Below, in pieces: positions 36,201-46,466 of a DNA stretch of 64,000 nucleotides; within the stretch, counting starts at the first letter, position 1; every line of letters starts with the position of its first letter. Source of the stretch: Triticum aestivum (Eukaryota; Streptophyta; Magnoliopsida; Poales; Poaceae); the NCBI RefSeq assembly GCF_018294505.1, contig NC_057812.1, forward strand, positions 64,188,494 to 64,252,493, read 5' to 3'. Made by a program: the position numbers and the translations under genes. Under the pieces are notes generated by a model. The model had not been told where the DNA came from and searched no databases. It saw nothing but the letters and a program-made list of their open reading frames with translations.

Positions 36201-36598
36201 CTTTTGGTGTCATGGCAACTCAATTCCCCGCTACGTTAGCAACCGACCACCACCCTCTTAGGTGTGGAATTGTTTGCCTACCTAGTGTACCTTTGTCATG
36301 TGTTGCACTCCATTGCTCTCGATGTATGCTTCGTGTCTCAGCTCGAGTATTGTTTTAGCGTCTCGCTCCACGAGTTGATCCCGAGTTGTTCGATCTTTGA
36401 TAAGATCAATCCTTCTAGAGTTTTTCTTTTCCTCTCATTGTCATGTTGGATGTAGTTCTCAAAGCAAGACGTCGAGATTAAGGTGATGCAATGAATCAAC
36501 ATCCTCGAGAAAGACATCTGGATCGTGAAGATTGTGATAGCTTGTGTCCCTCTGTCTTCTTACCTCACGACTTGAATCTCGGGACAAGATTCTTGTTT
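33216..36598 (+). pseudogene. Decayed Gypsy gag-pol of element B
   Basis: Stops and shifts are dense. The clearest remnants are in the RT region. DLELSNISVVRDFPDIFSEV lies at 34744 onward and corresponds to the DFPDVFPEELPG segment before Gypsy RT. VKLKQQLGELEDKSLI is near 34913, LSMGYRQVKSE (the RSGYHQ motif) near 35075, and TSFGLTNTITSF (the SFGLTNAP motif) near 35167. A catalytic YVDD-type box is not found where expected. The upstream 1.5 kb should be gag/protease and the part after 35300 RNase H/integrase, but I cannot align them. Order and motifs put it in Ty3/Gypsy; no functional product is possible. Confidence 0.75.
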
Positions 36599-36611
36599 AG
36601 TGGGGGTGAGC

Positions 36612-39600
36612 TGTCACAGCCCCAGTTCAGCCCTTGCTTGACTTTGCTTGTTCATCATGCCATCATGTTTAAATTCCAAAGAAATTTGAAATGGGGATTG
36701 TTGAAACCCTAGCACCAAATGAAATTTAACTAGGTTCAATAAAAATATTTTCAATAACCCAGAATGCCTTTTGGAAATGTTCATGATTTCTGTTAAAGGT
36801 GAAAACCTCTTCCAAAAATGATGAACATATTTATAGGCTATTCCTGGATTTTTGAATCAAATCTTAAGCTATTTGACTTTGGACATTTAAACACTATTAA
36901 TAATTTAAATGCTCAAATAATGTTGGAACTATTTTTGGGCCATTGAAATAATTCAGCAAGTGTCCATGAATATTTTCAGGATTTTAGGAAATGCCTTGGT
37001 ATTTTTCCTAAGCTCAAAACAGAGGCAAATAAATAGAAAACAAAAACAGAAAGCAAAGAGAGAGAGAACCTACTTGGTGGGCCAACCGGCCCACCACTGT
37101 AGCAGCCCAGCCGGGCAAAGACAGCCCGGCCCACAAGGGGCAGCACTGTCTTCTTCCTCCTGCCAGGAGGAGAAGCAGCTGCGTGCCTTCCTGCCTGCGT
37201 GCCCCCCCATCGACTGCCTGGTCGCCGCCACGCACACCCGCCGACCCCCTCGTCCTCTCTCACTCTCTCCCGACCTCTTCCCCCTCCTCTGCTTCCTCTC
37301 CCTCTCTAGCCCGAGCACAGCCACGGTCGCGCCATCGTAACGCCGCAGCTACCGGCCCTACCGCGCCTCGTCGACGTGTCCATGAACTCCGCCTCGACGC
37401 CCTCGTCCTCCTCGTAGACTCGCTCGATGCCGGACGCCCCAAAACGCCGCCCCCGACCTCGTCTTCATCGTTCGGCTGCCGAGATCGCCGGCGACCTCCC
37501 GTCTTCATCAGCCTCTCCCCGACCTCGCCGACCCGCTCGTCGTGACCGTGGTGAGCTACTGGCCATTCCGCCTTCTCCGTTCTCTTCCTCGCGTGCCGTA
37601 GCGACCGCTCCAAGCTTGATCGCACCCGTCACCGCTTGCGCCGCCGCCGACGTGGCCCCGACAACCAAATGGCCCGGGCGTCATGTCCAACATGCTCGCC
37701 GCCTCGCGTAGCTGCTGTAGGTGCCATGAACGCGCTACCACGGCCACTGCAGCCCCGTAGCCACAAACTCCCGAACGCCGGCGCCGCCCCGAGCTCGTTT
37801 CCGGCAACCTCCGTCCGTCCCCGCTGCTGCCGCATGCGACCCTGGATGCGGGCGAGCCACAGCTCCCCGCACGTGCCCTCCCCTGCTCGATTGGGCACCG
37901 GAGGAGCAATCCCGCACCCTCCGCCGCATCTGCTGCCGCCGGCGGCTAAACGCCGGCGCGTTAGCCCCAGTTGACCAGGGGGTTTGAACTCCCCAGGCTC
38001 AATGACAGGTGGGGCCGCCCTACTAACTAACCTAGATTAGGATTAACTAACCCTAGCTAATTTAGCTTAGCTACTGACATGTGGTCCCATGCCCCACTTA
38101 CACTTTAGTTAGGATTAAATTAGCACTAATAGTCTCTGTTAATTAGCCTAGTCACTGACCAGTGGGTCCCAGCGTCAGGTTTGACCTGGCTGACGCTGTT
38201 GACTTGATGAAATCATTCTGACGTCAGGCTGATGCAGTAATGCTTTCTGGATTTTAAATGAATCAGAATTGATTTATTTAATTCAGAAAATGTCCAAAAC
38301 TTCCACAAATCATAGAAATTCAACCGTAACTCCAAATGAAATAATTTATATATGAAAAATTATCAGAAAAATCCAATATATCCATTTATGCTACTTTCAT
38401 GCATGTTCAACCAACTTATACCCACTGTATAAGTGAAAACATGATAATGGCATTTTAAATGCTAAATATGGAGTTTGCATGTGAACCCTTGGTCCATATG
38501 GAGTTCATTTAAATTGTTGCTAGATGCATTAGTGAAAAACACATTCATATTGCCATGTCATAGCATGCATCATATTGTTGCATATCGTCATGTGTTGATT
38601 GAGTTCTTTCTCAGTTGCCGGTGTTTGTCCCCTCTCGATAGACGTTGTACCGATGCTGTGATCGTTGACGCTGATGAAGACCCAATGATATCTTCAGAAG
38701 TGCCAGGCAAGCAGAACCCCCTTGTTCATTCCGATACAATCCCCCTCTCTCGCTCATGCTCTCTTTTACTGTATTAGGACAACAACGATTCAACTGTTAC
38801 ATGCTGCTGTAGTTGAACCCCTTTCCTCTGCATGACTTGTCATTGCCACAGTAAATAGATGAAACCCACTAGCATGAGTAGGAGTTGTTTGAGCCCTGAT
38901 GTGCCTACTCATTCATGTTTGTTTGTCATGCCTGCTACTGCTTAGAGTTGAGTCAGGTCTGATTCATCGGGGATGAATCGGAGGTGTGTGAACATGTCCT
39001 ACTGTGTGTGAGCTAAGTGTGTGAACACGATTTGGTAATGGTAGCGGTGAGAGTCCATGTAGGAGTACATGGTGGGTTGTCTCATTGAAGCCGTCCTTAG
39101 GATCTGAGTTATGTGTTTGTGATCCATGAAACAGTTACTACCACGCATTGGGCCCGAAACCAATGGACCCTCTCGGCTTCTTGATCACCCTTGTCCTCTA
39201 TCCAGGAGTTGCAACTAGTTTCTGGTGTTTATAGGATATGTGTTGGCGGCCGTGCGTAGCGCTGACCCTAGGGGTGGGCTATGATGCGGTAGATACACCG
39301 TGGCACGGTGTACCAGGCGCCCGTTTGGTGTCCCGGGAACCCTGTTCACATCGTTCGGGGCCGTATGTGGAAACCTCGGCCGGACTCCCTGCGGATGGAA
39401 TGGATAGGCGATAAACGTGGACTAGAGACTTGAGTGTTTAGGTAGGCCGTGGCCGACACCCTCGTTGGGCTGCCGCTTGAAGGTTGCCGAGTACATGTCG
39501 TGTAAACGACGGTAAGTGGTGAGAGCGTGTGTGAAGAAGTACACCCCTGCAGGGTTAACATCATCTATTCGAATAGCCGTGTCCCCGGTAATGGACTTCT

Positions 39601-40805
39601 GGGTTTCCTATAACAGTTCATAGACATGTGAAAGTGGATACTCTAAAACTCGCAAGATAAGTGTGAGTGCTATGGATGGCCTTCTCGTAGGGAGACGGGA
39701 GCGGATCCATAGTGGTGTATTGAATGGTGAATATGTGGACTCGTGTGCGCCACCTCAAAAGAGTTGCTTGCAATCGTAGTTCAGGTTAACCACTGAGTCA
39801 AAGCTGGCTTGCTACGGTTAAACTCCACCACCCCCCCTCGTTGATACCGATGCATATGTAGTTTACTTCTGATATAAGTCTTGTTGAGTACCTTTGTACT
39901 CACGTTTGTTTAATTTATGTTTTGCAGAGAGACTTCAGTCTCGCTAGTAGTTCCGGGTGGACTTTGACGTTTAGCGTGATACCTCAGCTATGATCTTGTG
40001 CCCTCGGCAGGATCTGGTAGATAGTCAGGCTTGTCAGCCTTTTTCATTTGTAGATGTCTGTACTCAGACATGTTAAGCTTCCTCTTGTGTTTTGACTTGT
40101 ATGCTCTGAATGTGGGGTCATGAGACCCATGTTTGTAATACCTCGCTCCTCGGAGCCTAATGAATAATTACTTTGAGTCGTAGAGTTATGTTGTGATGCC
40201 ATGTTGTATTTACACATATCGAGCATATTGTGTGTATGATTGAAATGCTGGGTATGTGTGGGATCCGACAATCTAGTTATTTATCCTTGGCAGTCTCTCT
40301 TATGGGGAAATGTAGTCTAGTGCTTCCATGAGCCATAGTAGTCCGCTACAGCCTGGTTCACCAGAGTCCTGTTAGCCCAACTCTACTGCTCAGGACACTT
40401 GACTGGCCGGCATGTGTTTCACTTCGTTCCTGTGTCTGTCCCTTTGGGGAAATGTCACGCGGTGACATCCGAAGTCCTGCCTAGCCTGCTACAGCCCGGG
40501 TTCCCGGAGTCCTGTTAGCCCAGCGCTACAGCCCGGATTCACACGCTGCTGACCGACACGCTCGATGTGATTCATGTATGCCTGTTCCCATAGGTTAGTG
40601 TTGCTTTGGGATCACGACTAGCCATGTCGGCCCGGGTTCTCTGTCATATGGATGCTAGCGACACTATCATATACGTGAGCCAAAAGGCGCAAACGGTCCC
40701 GGACCATGGTAAGGCGACACCCGTGGGAATACCGTGCGTGAGGCCGCAAAGTGATATGAGGTGTTACCGGCTAGATCGATGTGACTTGGAATCGGGGTCC
40801 TGACA
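36612..40805 (+). repeat. Element B 3' LTR
   Basis: 4194 bp, collinear with 28969-33194. Relative to LTR1 it lacks about 30 bp in the GC-rich part near 37185. It ends CCTGACA, followed by ATATG. Confidence 0.94.
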
Positions 40806-40810
40806 ATATG
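40806..40810. repeat. Right TSD of element B (ATATG)
   Basis: ATATG, identical to 28964-28968. Confidence 0.93.
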
Positions 40811-41147
40811 TCACGTTGTCTAGTGTCAAAGGATTCAAGAAAACCATGGCTTCATCATTAGCCGGAAGTAATAGGCGCATGATGGTATGAAGCTCTTCAA
40901 AGTTATTTTGGAAAGCAGTCCTGATAGGATAATTTGCTTTTTGGTACGAAGTTCATCAATAGCCTTTCGAGTATCGCTATTTGGAAGGCCTTTGCTGAAC
41001 TTCGTACCAAAAAACGAATTATTCTGTCAGGACTCCTTTCCAAAGTAACTTTGGAGAGCTTCATACCATCATGCGCCTGTTACTTCCGGCTAATTATGAA
41101 ACCATGGATTTCTTCAATACTTTGACACAAGAGAACGTGCACATATA
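40806..41147. repeat. Long inverted repeat (hairpin), arms about 160 bp, SNF2-helicase-like
   Basis: The arms are about 40806-40967 and 40982-41147, with a loop of about 15 nt. The left arm begins at the ATATG target copy, so it belongs to the host CACTA1, not to element B. Read on the plus strand, the right arm gives WKAFAELRTKKRIILSG. After a one-base shift it continues FQSNFGELHTIMRLLLPAN. The left arm, on the minus strand, gives ELRTKKQIILSG, then FQNNFEELHTIMRLLLPAN. This resembles the SNF2 helicase segment IILSGTxFQNNFxEL. Both arms share the frameshift, so the fragment was broken before or at duplication. A transcript would fold into long double-stranded RNA. Confidence 0.75.
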
Positions 41148-41569
41148 GAAGCGTAGATGAGATCAGGAAAAATATGGATCAACTTAATAATGCACATCCA
41201 TAACGGGGGCATTCTTGATAAATATCTTATCAACTCGAGAGAGTTTGTCGGGTAGGGGCGGGAGGGGGTAGGCGATCGACAACGTTTCTTTTCTCGGGTT
41301 TGGGTGTCCTCGAGAGTTGGTCAAGCGAGAGGGGGTTAACCGACGTCCCCCTCTCGACCCCTCGGCGACCCTCGACCCTCTACCCTAGTTCTTCTTCTCC
41401 TATTTTTTTCCTCCTCTTCTTATTTTTTTCTCCTGTTCTTCCTCTCATCTTCTTCTCTTCTTCTTCTCCTTCTTCCTCTTCTTATTTTCCTTTTTCCGAT
41501 CCTTCTTCCTTCTTTCTTCTTCCTCTTTTCCATACATATAAAAAGTTTTAAAAAAGTCTTCTTCATCTC
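41148..41569. other. CACTA1 remnant and low-complexity pyrimidine tract
   Basis: 41210-41395 is GC-rich, with CCTCGA/CTCGACC words and GGGTTTGGGTGTCCTCGAGAG, similar in style to CACTA subterminal sequence. 41393-41530 is a CTTCTTCTC-type pyrimidine tract; ORFs there are low-complexity artefacts. The right border of CACTA1 was not identified. Confidence 0.5.
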
Positions 41570-42514
41570 TGTCGGCATTCTGGGAACGGGGGTCCCCAGA
41601 CTTGCCTGCCTGCGGCCTGCGGCGTGCCTCAAGTAGGGGCCCAGTGCGGCCCATCTTCATCAGCTCAAGCTCAAGACCCTCGCGAGGGGCCAAGCCTCAC
41701 AGGGCGGACGACCGGAAGCTTCCTCAGAGGCAGCCTCATCAGGCAGGCTCACGAGGGGGCAGAGAAATCAAGGTGGGGATACCTCACGAGGAGCTCGTGA
41801 CGCAAGCCATGACGATCGAGACAAGCGGGCGCCAGGCGGGCACCGGCCTGCGCACTGTCCTTGTTTCCCCTTTGGTGCAAAGGGGGCAAGCACATGCCAA
41901 GGCGTCGGGCAAAGTTTAGCATTCCGGTGCAACAAGACCAAGACCAACAGAGCGGCAGGACGGAGGTCACCGTGGAGCCCAAGACGGCGTCATCACCAGT
42001 ACTTTTGGCAGCCTAAGACCACCTTTGGTCAGGATAACGGATACTATATGTTCCCCTTCAAAATGGCCAATTGTTAGCGTCCTTCCCGCTCATTATTTGG
42101 GGAGAGGCCCAGGGCCTCTATAAATAGAGCTAGCCACCACAAAGTAGGAGAGGACCCCCGGAGAGATCAACACACCCAGAGATCTAGAAATCTGGTAGAG
42201 CCCTAGCATAGAGAGAGAGAGAGAGGCAACTGAACTCACCCTAGCAGTTCATCGGACCAGCTCAAGAACACCTCTCGCGAGGCTATTCTTCCCTTGTACT
42301 GTTCATCATCTGCCCCCGAGGCAATCCACCACACCACACACTGGAGTAGGGTATTACACCACAACGGTGGCCCGAACCAGTATAAACCTTGTATTGTTCG
42401 TTGTTTCAAGCTCAAATCACGCGAGCAGATTGGACGCAGTTCGGTGGGGGATAGATCTCCGCGCGCACCCCGGTGTTCGAACCTCAAGGGTCTGCCAGAA
42501 CCCGAAATCCGACA
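41570..42514 (+). repeat. Element C 5' LTR
   Basis: 945 bp with 6-bp inverted ends TGTCGG/CCGACA. A TATAAATA box lies at 42119-42126. The partner LTR is not in the window, so age and TSD cannot be estimated. Confidence 0.8.
42119..42126 (+). promoter_or_regulatory. TATA box in element C LTR
   Basis: TATAAATA in CCTCTATAAATAGAGC, about 390 bp before the LTR end; likely core promoter. Confidence 0.6.
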
Positions 42515-44410
42515 TTTGGTGCGCCAGGTAGGGGTGCGCCGGAATCCTTCTTCCTCCGCATCACGTTCCGTCGCCTCGCCGTTCAGATGTCAGGCGAGCC
42601 GGCTGCCAATGCCGACCGCTAGGCAGCGTGGCCCGCCCATGCCGTGGCACCAGCCCAGGGCGACCTCAACCTTGCGCCTCAGGCAGCCCGCGCTCCGCAG
42701 GGTGCCGCGGGGTGCAGGCGACGCGGCCAGACGCCGCCTGCCCTCACACCACGGCAGGCGCGGGCCGCAGCAAGGGCCTCAGACCACGCCGCGGCCACAA
42801 CGCTGTACACCCGACGGCCGCAGCAAGAGGCGGCCGCGACGTGTTGTTGGAGTGAGTAGCCGAGCTCCTGGACGACGCCACCTCAGGAACACCTCCTTTC
42901 TGTGTCCAGCTGCCATCCCAGACCCAAGGCGGGCCGCATGGTGGCATCGTGCCCACGCGCGCAACTTCCTGCGGACTCCAGGGCCCGTGCAGCGCCAACA
43001 CCTCCGCCGGCACCGGGCGACAAGTCACGCCAGCCCCCTCTCAGGCCAGCGAAGGGGTGCACGCCGCGGCCTTCGGCTTCGGCGGACCGCCGCGCCATCA
43101 CCCCCAAGACGGCGCTCGAAGCCGGTCTGTGTGGCATACAGGATGCTACGGCGAGGCGCACGGGGCGGTGGCCCCAGAAGCTTATGTGCCCCGCATGGTG
43201 GATCAGGGGTGCGCACTGGAAGAAGATCATGCCTCATTCCTCGGGCCAGGCTGGGGCGAGAAGATGCCAGGAGCTGAGCTCTTTCAGGAACCCCAGGAGA
43301 ACCTCGACGACCGCACCGTCGGCGACAACTATCGGGTACCACTCATCCCTCAGGAGCAAGCTTATGCTAACCATGGGTCGCAGGAGATACAGGTCACCGC
43401 AGCAGGTGGCTGCCCCAATTCTGCAGCCTCATACCCCTCAGGAGGAGGGCGCAGGGGGCTGCAGGAGAGGGGCCGAGATTCGGGTTCGTCCCTGCGACGG
43501 TCGGAGCAAGGCGTTCTCAGGAGGTAGGCCCGCTGCTGGGGAGGTGCCCCAGGGCCTGCCCCCGGCAGGGGACCCATGGTCGTCGGGGGAACCGCTGGCG
43601 ACCGCTCTGCCTCATTGGCGTCGTCATGGTTTCCGATCGCCGTCGATGGTGGCAGAGTGTGGCGCAAGGCGGGGCCCTTGTCTGGCGATATGAAGCAAGG
43701 CTGGTACCTGTGAAGAAGGCCAGTGCCTATGAAGCTCGCCACCCGTGACACTCTCACGTAATAATGAGTGGGGCTGTACACGCCCCGAAGTCTCCGGAGA
43801 GCCGCCCTCGGGCCTCGGGGGCTCCCGCCCACGCCCAGTGGCAGCACTTAGCTTCGCGCTGGTGAGAAGACGTCGAAGACTAGACTAGGTGCCGGGCGCG
43901 GCCTTTTGCTTTTGCCTTTCCTTGTTGACAAGTTCTTCGATTTGGATTTAAGTTGGATTTGAGCTCGATGCTTGCGTGTGTTTGAGGGAAGGGGTGTTTA
44001 GTCTCGTTCGAGCAATCTCTCGCGTTTTGGTTTTGGCTTTGCGTCCAAAGTGAACATCGGCTGCCCCCCTCCCGAGCCCCTCGCGAGCCAGGCCGGGCCA
44101 GGCACGTTTGCAACCAGGACCGTTGTTACCGCACCCTTTCCAGAGGTTTTCCTCGCGGAATCTACAAGTTAATCAGAAGACACCCGAGGTGCAGTGGCCC
44201 CCGCAAGCCCGCTCGGGACTCGTCGGCGTCAGAAGGTACACAAGGCAGCTGACCCATCACCGGGCCAGCGGCTAAGTTCACACGCAACATTATTCTTACC
44301 AGGGTACTAATTGCAAACCTTTACATGAGGGGCTTCCCCTCCCAAAATGCTCTCACATCCTTAAGGGCCAAGCCCAAACCTTATTCGTGCAGGTTAAATA
44401 GCAGTGACAT
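42515..44410 (+). other. Element C leader, GC-rich, no recognised gene
   Basis: The primer-site motif is at 42515-42534. After it, overlapping frames on both strands (for example 42294-43277 and 42949-43527) arise from GC richness; none shows a CCHC knuckle, protease, RT or integrase motif. I cannot tell whether part of it is decayed gag. Confidence 0.5.
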
Positions 44411-44414
44411 GCGG

Positions 44415-45226
44415 TCAGTCGGACATATCACTCACCACGTCTTCTTGGGCATCCTTAGAGGCATCACTGGCGTCATTGACATTGCCGCCGCCGCCAGCAT
44501 CTCCATCAGCGCCAGGCTCGTCCACAACGCCGCCTTCATTGGCGCCCACGACCACGCCGTCGTCATCAGACGCAAAGGCCCTGACGAGGGCGTCCATGTT
44601 GTTCTCCACCCACCGCGCCAGGTCGCCCCAGACGGCAATGGGCACGGGTGTGATGGTAGCGTCGAAGTCGAAGTGGGGGTCCCTGTCCTGCATATGGCTG
44701 AAGACGCAGGAGAAGGCACGCCTGAGCAAGGCTCGGATCCTCTCTTCGACAAGCCAACGGGACCTCTCGGATCGGTTCTCCAGAAGCGTCACCACATCGG
44801 TGAAGAATTGGAGGTTGCCGGCGTAGTTGACCTCGTGCGGCTCCTTGGCGGCAGCCTCGCAGATATAGACCAAAGCTGTGTTGGCCCTCTCTGTGAGCGT
44901 TTGAAGCATGGTGGCATGAACATGCTCCAGAACCCGCCACTGACGGATCTCGTCCTCATTCCGCTGCGCGACGGCCTCGGCGTCATCAACCCTCTGTTGG
45001 AGAAGAAGCTGCTCGGACCGGAAGCGGAAAGCTCCGCCTGCTCCGCGCTGAGGGCAGTTGCGGAGGAGTCCGCATGCCACGTCACTTCGGTCAGTTTGGC
45101 CCTGAGGGCTGCGGTCCTGCCCTCAGCATCGGCCTTGATCAGCCCCAACCTCGTCTCATATTCGCGCTCCAAGGCCGAGCGAGCTTCCGCCATGCGGCGA
45201 TTGACTTCTTCCTGGGCACGGGCTTC
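44415..45226 (-). pseudogene. Antisense ORF of element C, coiled-coil protein
   Basis: This is encoded opposite to the LTR orientation. The upstream frame gives EARAQEEVNRRMAEARSALE and TAALRAKLTEVTWHADSSAT. A frameshift near 45010 leads to the second frame, SEQLLLQQRVDDAEAVAQRN, RVLEHVHATMLQTLTERANT, EKNxR-like helices and PIAVWGDLARWVENNMDALV. The tail is acidic and glycine-rich and ends DVVSDMSD. Long heptad-like Ala/Leu/Glu stretches predict coiled coils. Similar antisense ORFs occur in several grass Gypsy families; their function is unknown. The N-terminus is cut by CACTA2: the ten residues before EARAQ come from the CACTA end, not from the gene. Confidence 0.65.
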
Positions 45227-45480
45227 CACTACAAAAAAAAGACACATCCGTGACATTTTGGGCCGAACAAATTTTTTTCTGTCATAGATATGACACTTCT
45301 ATGACGATAATTGTGACAAAACTAGGTATCATCATATATGTGGTGGGCTCCTACTTCTATGACAAAAAATCATGAAAGAAATTGGGCTTTTCGTCCTGGG
45401 CGGGCCGGAGACGCGGCTGCATGACATTCTTTGGGCCGTCCATGACAGAAAAAACCATGGTAGAAGCGAGGGGGGGATTT
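45227..45480. repeat. CACTA2 terminal and subterminal repeats
   Basis: The terminus CACTACAAA is followed by several TCTATGACA/TGTCATAGA or CATGACA words at 45285-45450, in both orientations. Confidence 0.75.
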
Positions 45481-45554
45481 CGGGGAGTTCCCGGTTACGG
45501 TGGGAGGTCGGGGGCCGAGCGATGCGCGTTTCTCTCGTACACGTACGCGCGTGT

Positions 45555-46130
45555 GTGCGAGGCGTTGGCTCTAACTGAACCCGAGCGAGGCGTTGGGCTC
45601 TAACTGAACCCGAGCGATTGCACTGCAGGCTATGCGTTACTGAACCCGAGCGATCGATGGCTGTTAACTGAACCCGATCGAGCGATTCCTTCGCTACTAC
45701 TGCTAACTGAAGTCGATCGATGCTGCCTCTGGATGAACAGTAAGCATTGCGGGGGGGTTGGATGAATAGTTCCTGGTGGGGGTGGATGAACAGGACCCCG
45801 TGGTGTTGCCTCTGGATGAACAGGACCCCGATCGATCGAGCCGGTTGGGGTTGGATGAACAGGACCCCATGGAGGGCTGGATGAACAGGACCACCCCGTG
45901 GAGGGCAGGATGAACAGTAGACGATGGAGGGCAGGATGAACAGTAGCCCGTGGGGGGGGGGTTGAACAGGAGCCCGTGGAGAGGGCTGGTTGAATAGTAG
46001 CCAGTGGAGTAGCGCGCGGTGGAGGCTGGATGAACAGGAGCCCGTGGATGAACAGTCGCAGGTGGAGGCTGGAGGAGGTCAACGGTGGATGAACAGTAGC
46101 TCGTGGAGGCTGGAGGGGTTCAACGGTGGA
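45555..46130 (+). repeat. CACTA2 tandem arrays: CTGAACCCGAGCGA and GGATGAACAGGACC units
   Basis: 45570-45715 has about five AACTGAACCCGAGCGA-type units with irregular spacing. From 45730 to 46130 a unit of about 25-35 bp based on TGGATGAACAG(GA/TA)(C/G)CCCGTGGAGG repeats more than ten times. ORFs over this stretch are repeat translations. Confidence 0.85.
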
Positions 46131-46461
46131 GATGAACAGTATCCCATGGAGTCCCGTTTTGCGGTACGCCACACCCCTCCCGATGAACAGGACCCTCGTT
46201 TCGACCGTAGCGCTCCAACACAAGTCCGTTTCGTCCGTTTTGCGCTACGTCACACCCCTCCCGATCAACATGACCCCTGTTTCGACCGTAGGAGGTCCGT
46301 TTCCTCCGTTTTTCGGTACGCCAGACCCCTCCCGATGAACAGGATCCCGTTTCGAACGTGGCCGGTCAAACATAAGGCCGTTTCCTCCGTTCCGCGGTAC
46401 GCCAGGCCTCGTTTCCATCGCCTGTTCCGTCCAAGGCCTCCCGATGAACACGATGCATTCC
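46131..46461 (+). repeat. CACTA2 tandem array, about 80-95-bp unit
   Basis: Four diverged units share CTCCCGAT(G/C)AACA, (A/C)CCC(T/G)CGTTTCGA, GTCCGTTT and TTTTGCG/CGGTACGCCA blocks. The word ATGAACA links them to the neighbouring array. Confidence 0.75.
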
Positions 46462-46466
46462 GTTGA
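46462..46466. repeat. Left TSD of Copia B (GTTGA)
   Basis: GTTGA pairs with GTTGC at 60993-60997, one mismatch. CGATGCATTCC before it and CCTCCCCATGAACACGA after the right copy restore a plausible CACTA2 repeat. Confidence 0.75.

Larger units (their letters stand above)
28969..40805 (+). mobile_element. Gypsy LTR retrotransposon B, long-LTR, coding decayed
   Basis: Complete element of 11.8 kb with perfect 5-bp TSDs. The LTRs (4226 and 4194 bp) run TGTCACAGCC to GGGTCCTGACA. A Met-tRNA-type primer site follows LTR1, and GAATCTCGGGACAAGATTC with a purine tract AGTGGGGGTGAGC precedes LTR2. The interior is only 3.4 kb and has Gypsy RT remnants in several frames. LTRs are about 97-98% identical by eye apart from one deletion of about 30 bp in LTR2, so insertion is recent relative to the coding decay. 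The 4.2-kb LTR plus 3.4-kb interior again resembles LARD proportions, but here the coding origin is visible. Confidence 0.93.
41570..45226 (+). mobile_element. Gypsy-type LTR element C, 5' portion, no gag-pol
   Basis: The 5' LTR is 41570-42514 (TGTCGGCATTC to CGAAATCCGACA), followed by a primer-site motif TTTGGTGCGCCAGGTAGGGG. The 2.7-kb interior then holds GC-rich leader sequence and an antisense ORF before CACTA2 cuts it at 45227; the rest must lie beyond the right edge. In grass Gypsy elements of the RIRE2/Grande kind, such an antisense ORF lies between pol and the 3' LTR. Here it follows the leader with no room for gag-pol, so this is probably a deletion derivative of the Dasheng type. 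Confidence 0.75.

Noticed and set aside
41300..41693. Ser/Phe- and Lys/Arg-rich ORFs
   Set aside because: Translations of a CTTCTTC-type low-complexity tract.
42294..43847. 327-aa, 263-aa and 161-aa ORFs in element C
   Set aside because: GC-rich with all frames open; no conserved domain. Real decayed gag cannot be excluded, but I cannot support a gene.
45555..46461. Possible CRISPR-like array
   Set aside because: Units are degenerate, directly adjoining and of variable length, without unique spacers, in a eukaryotic transposon; they are CACTA tandem repeats.
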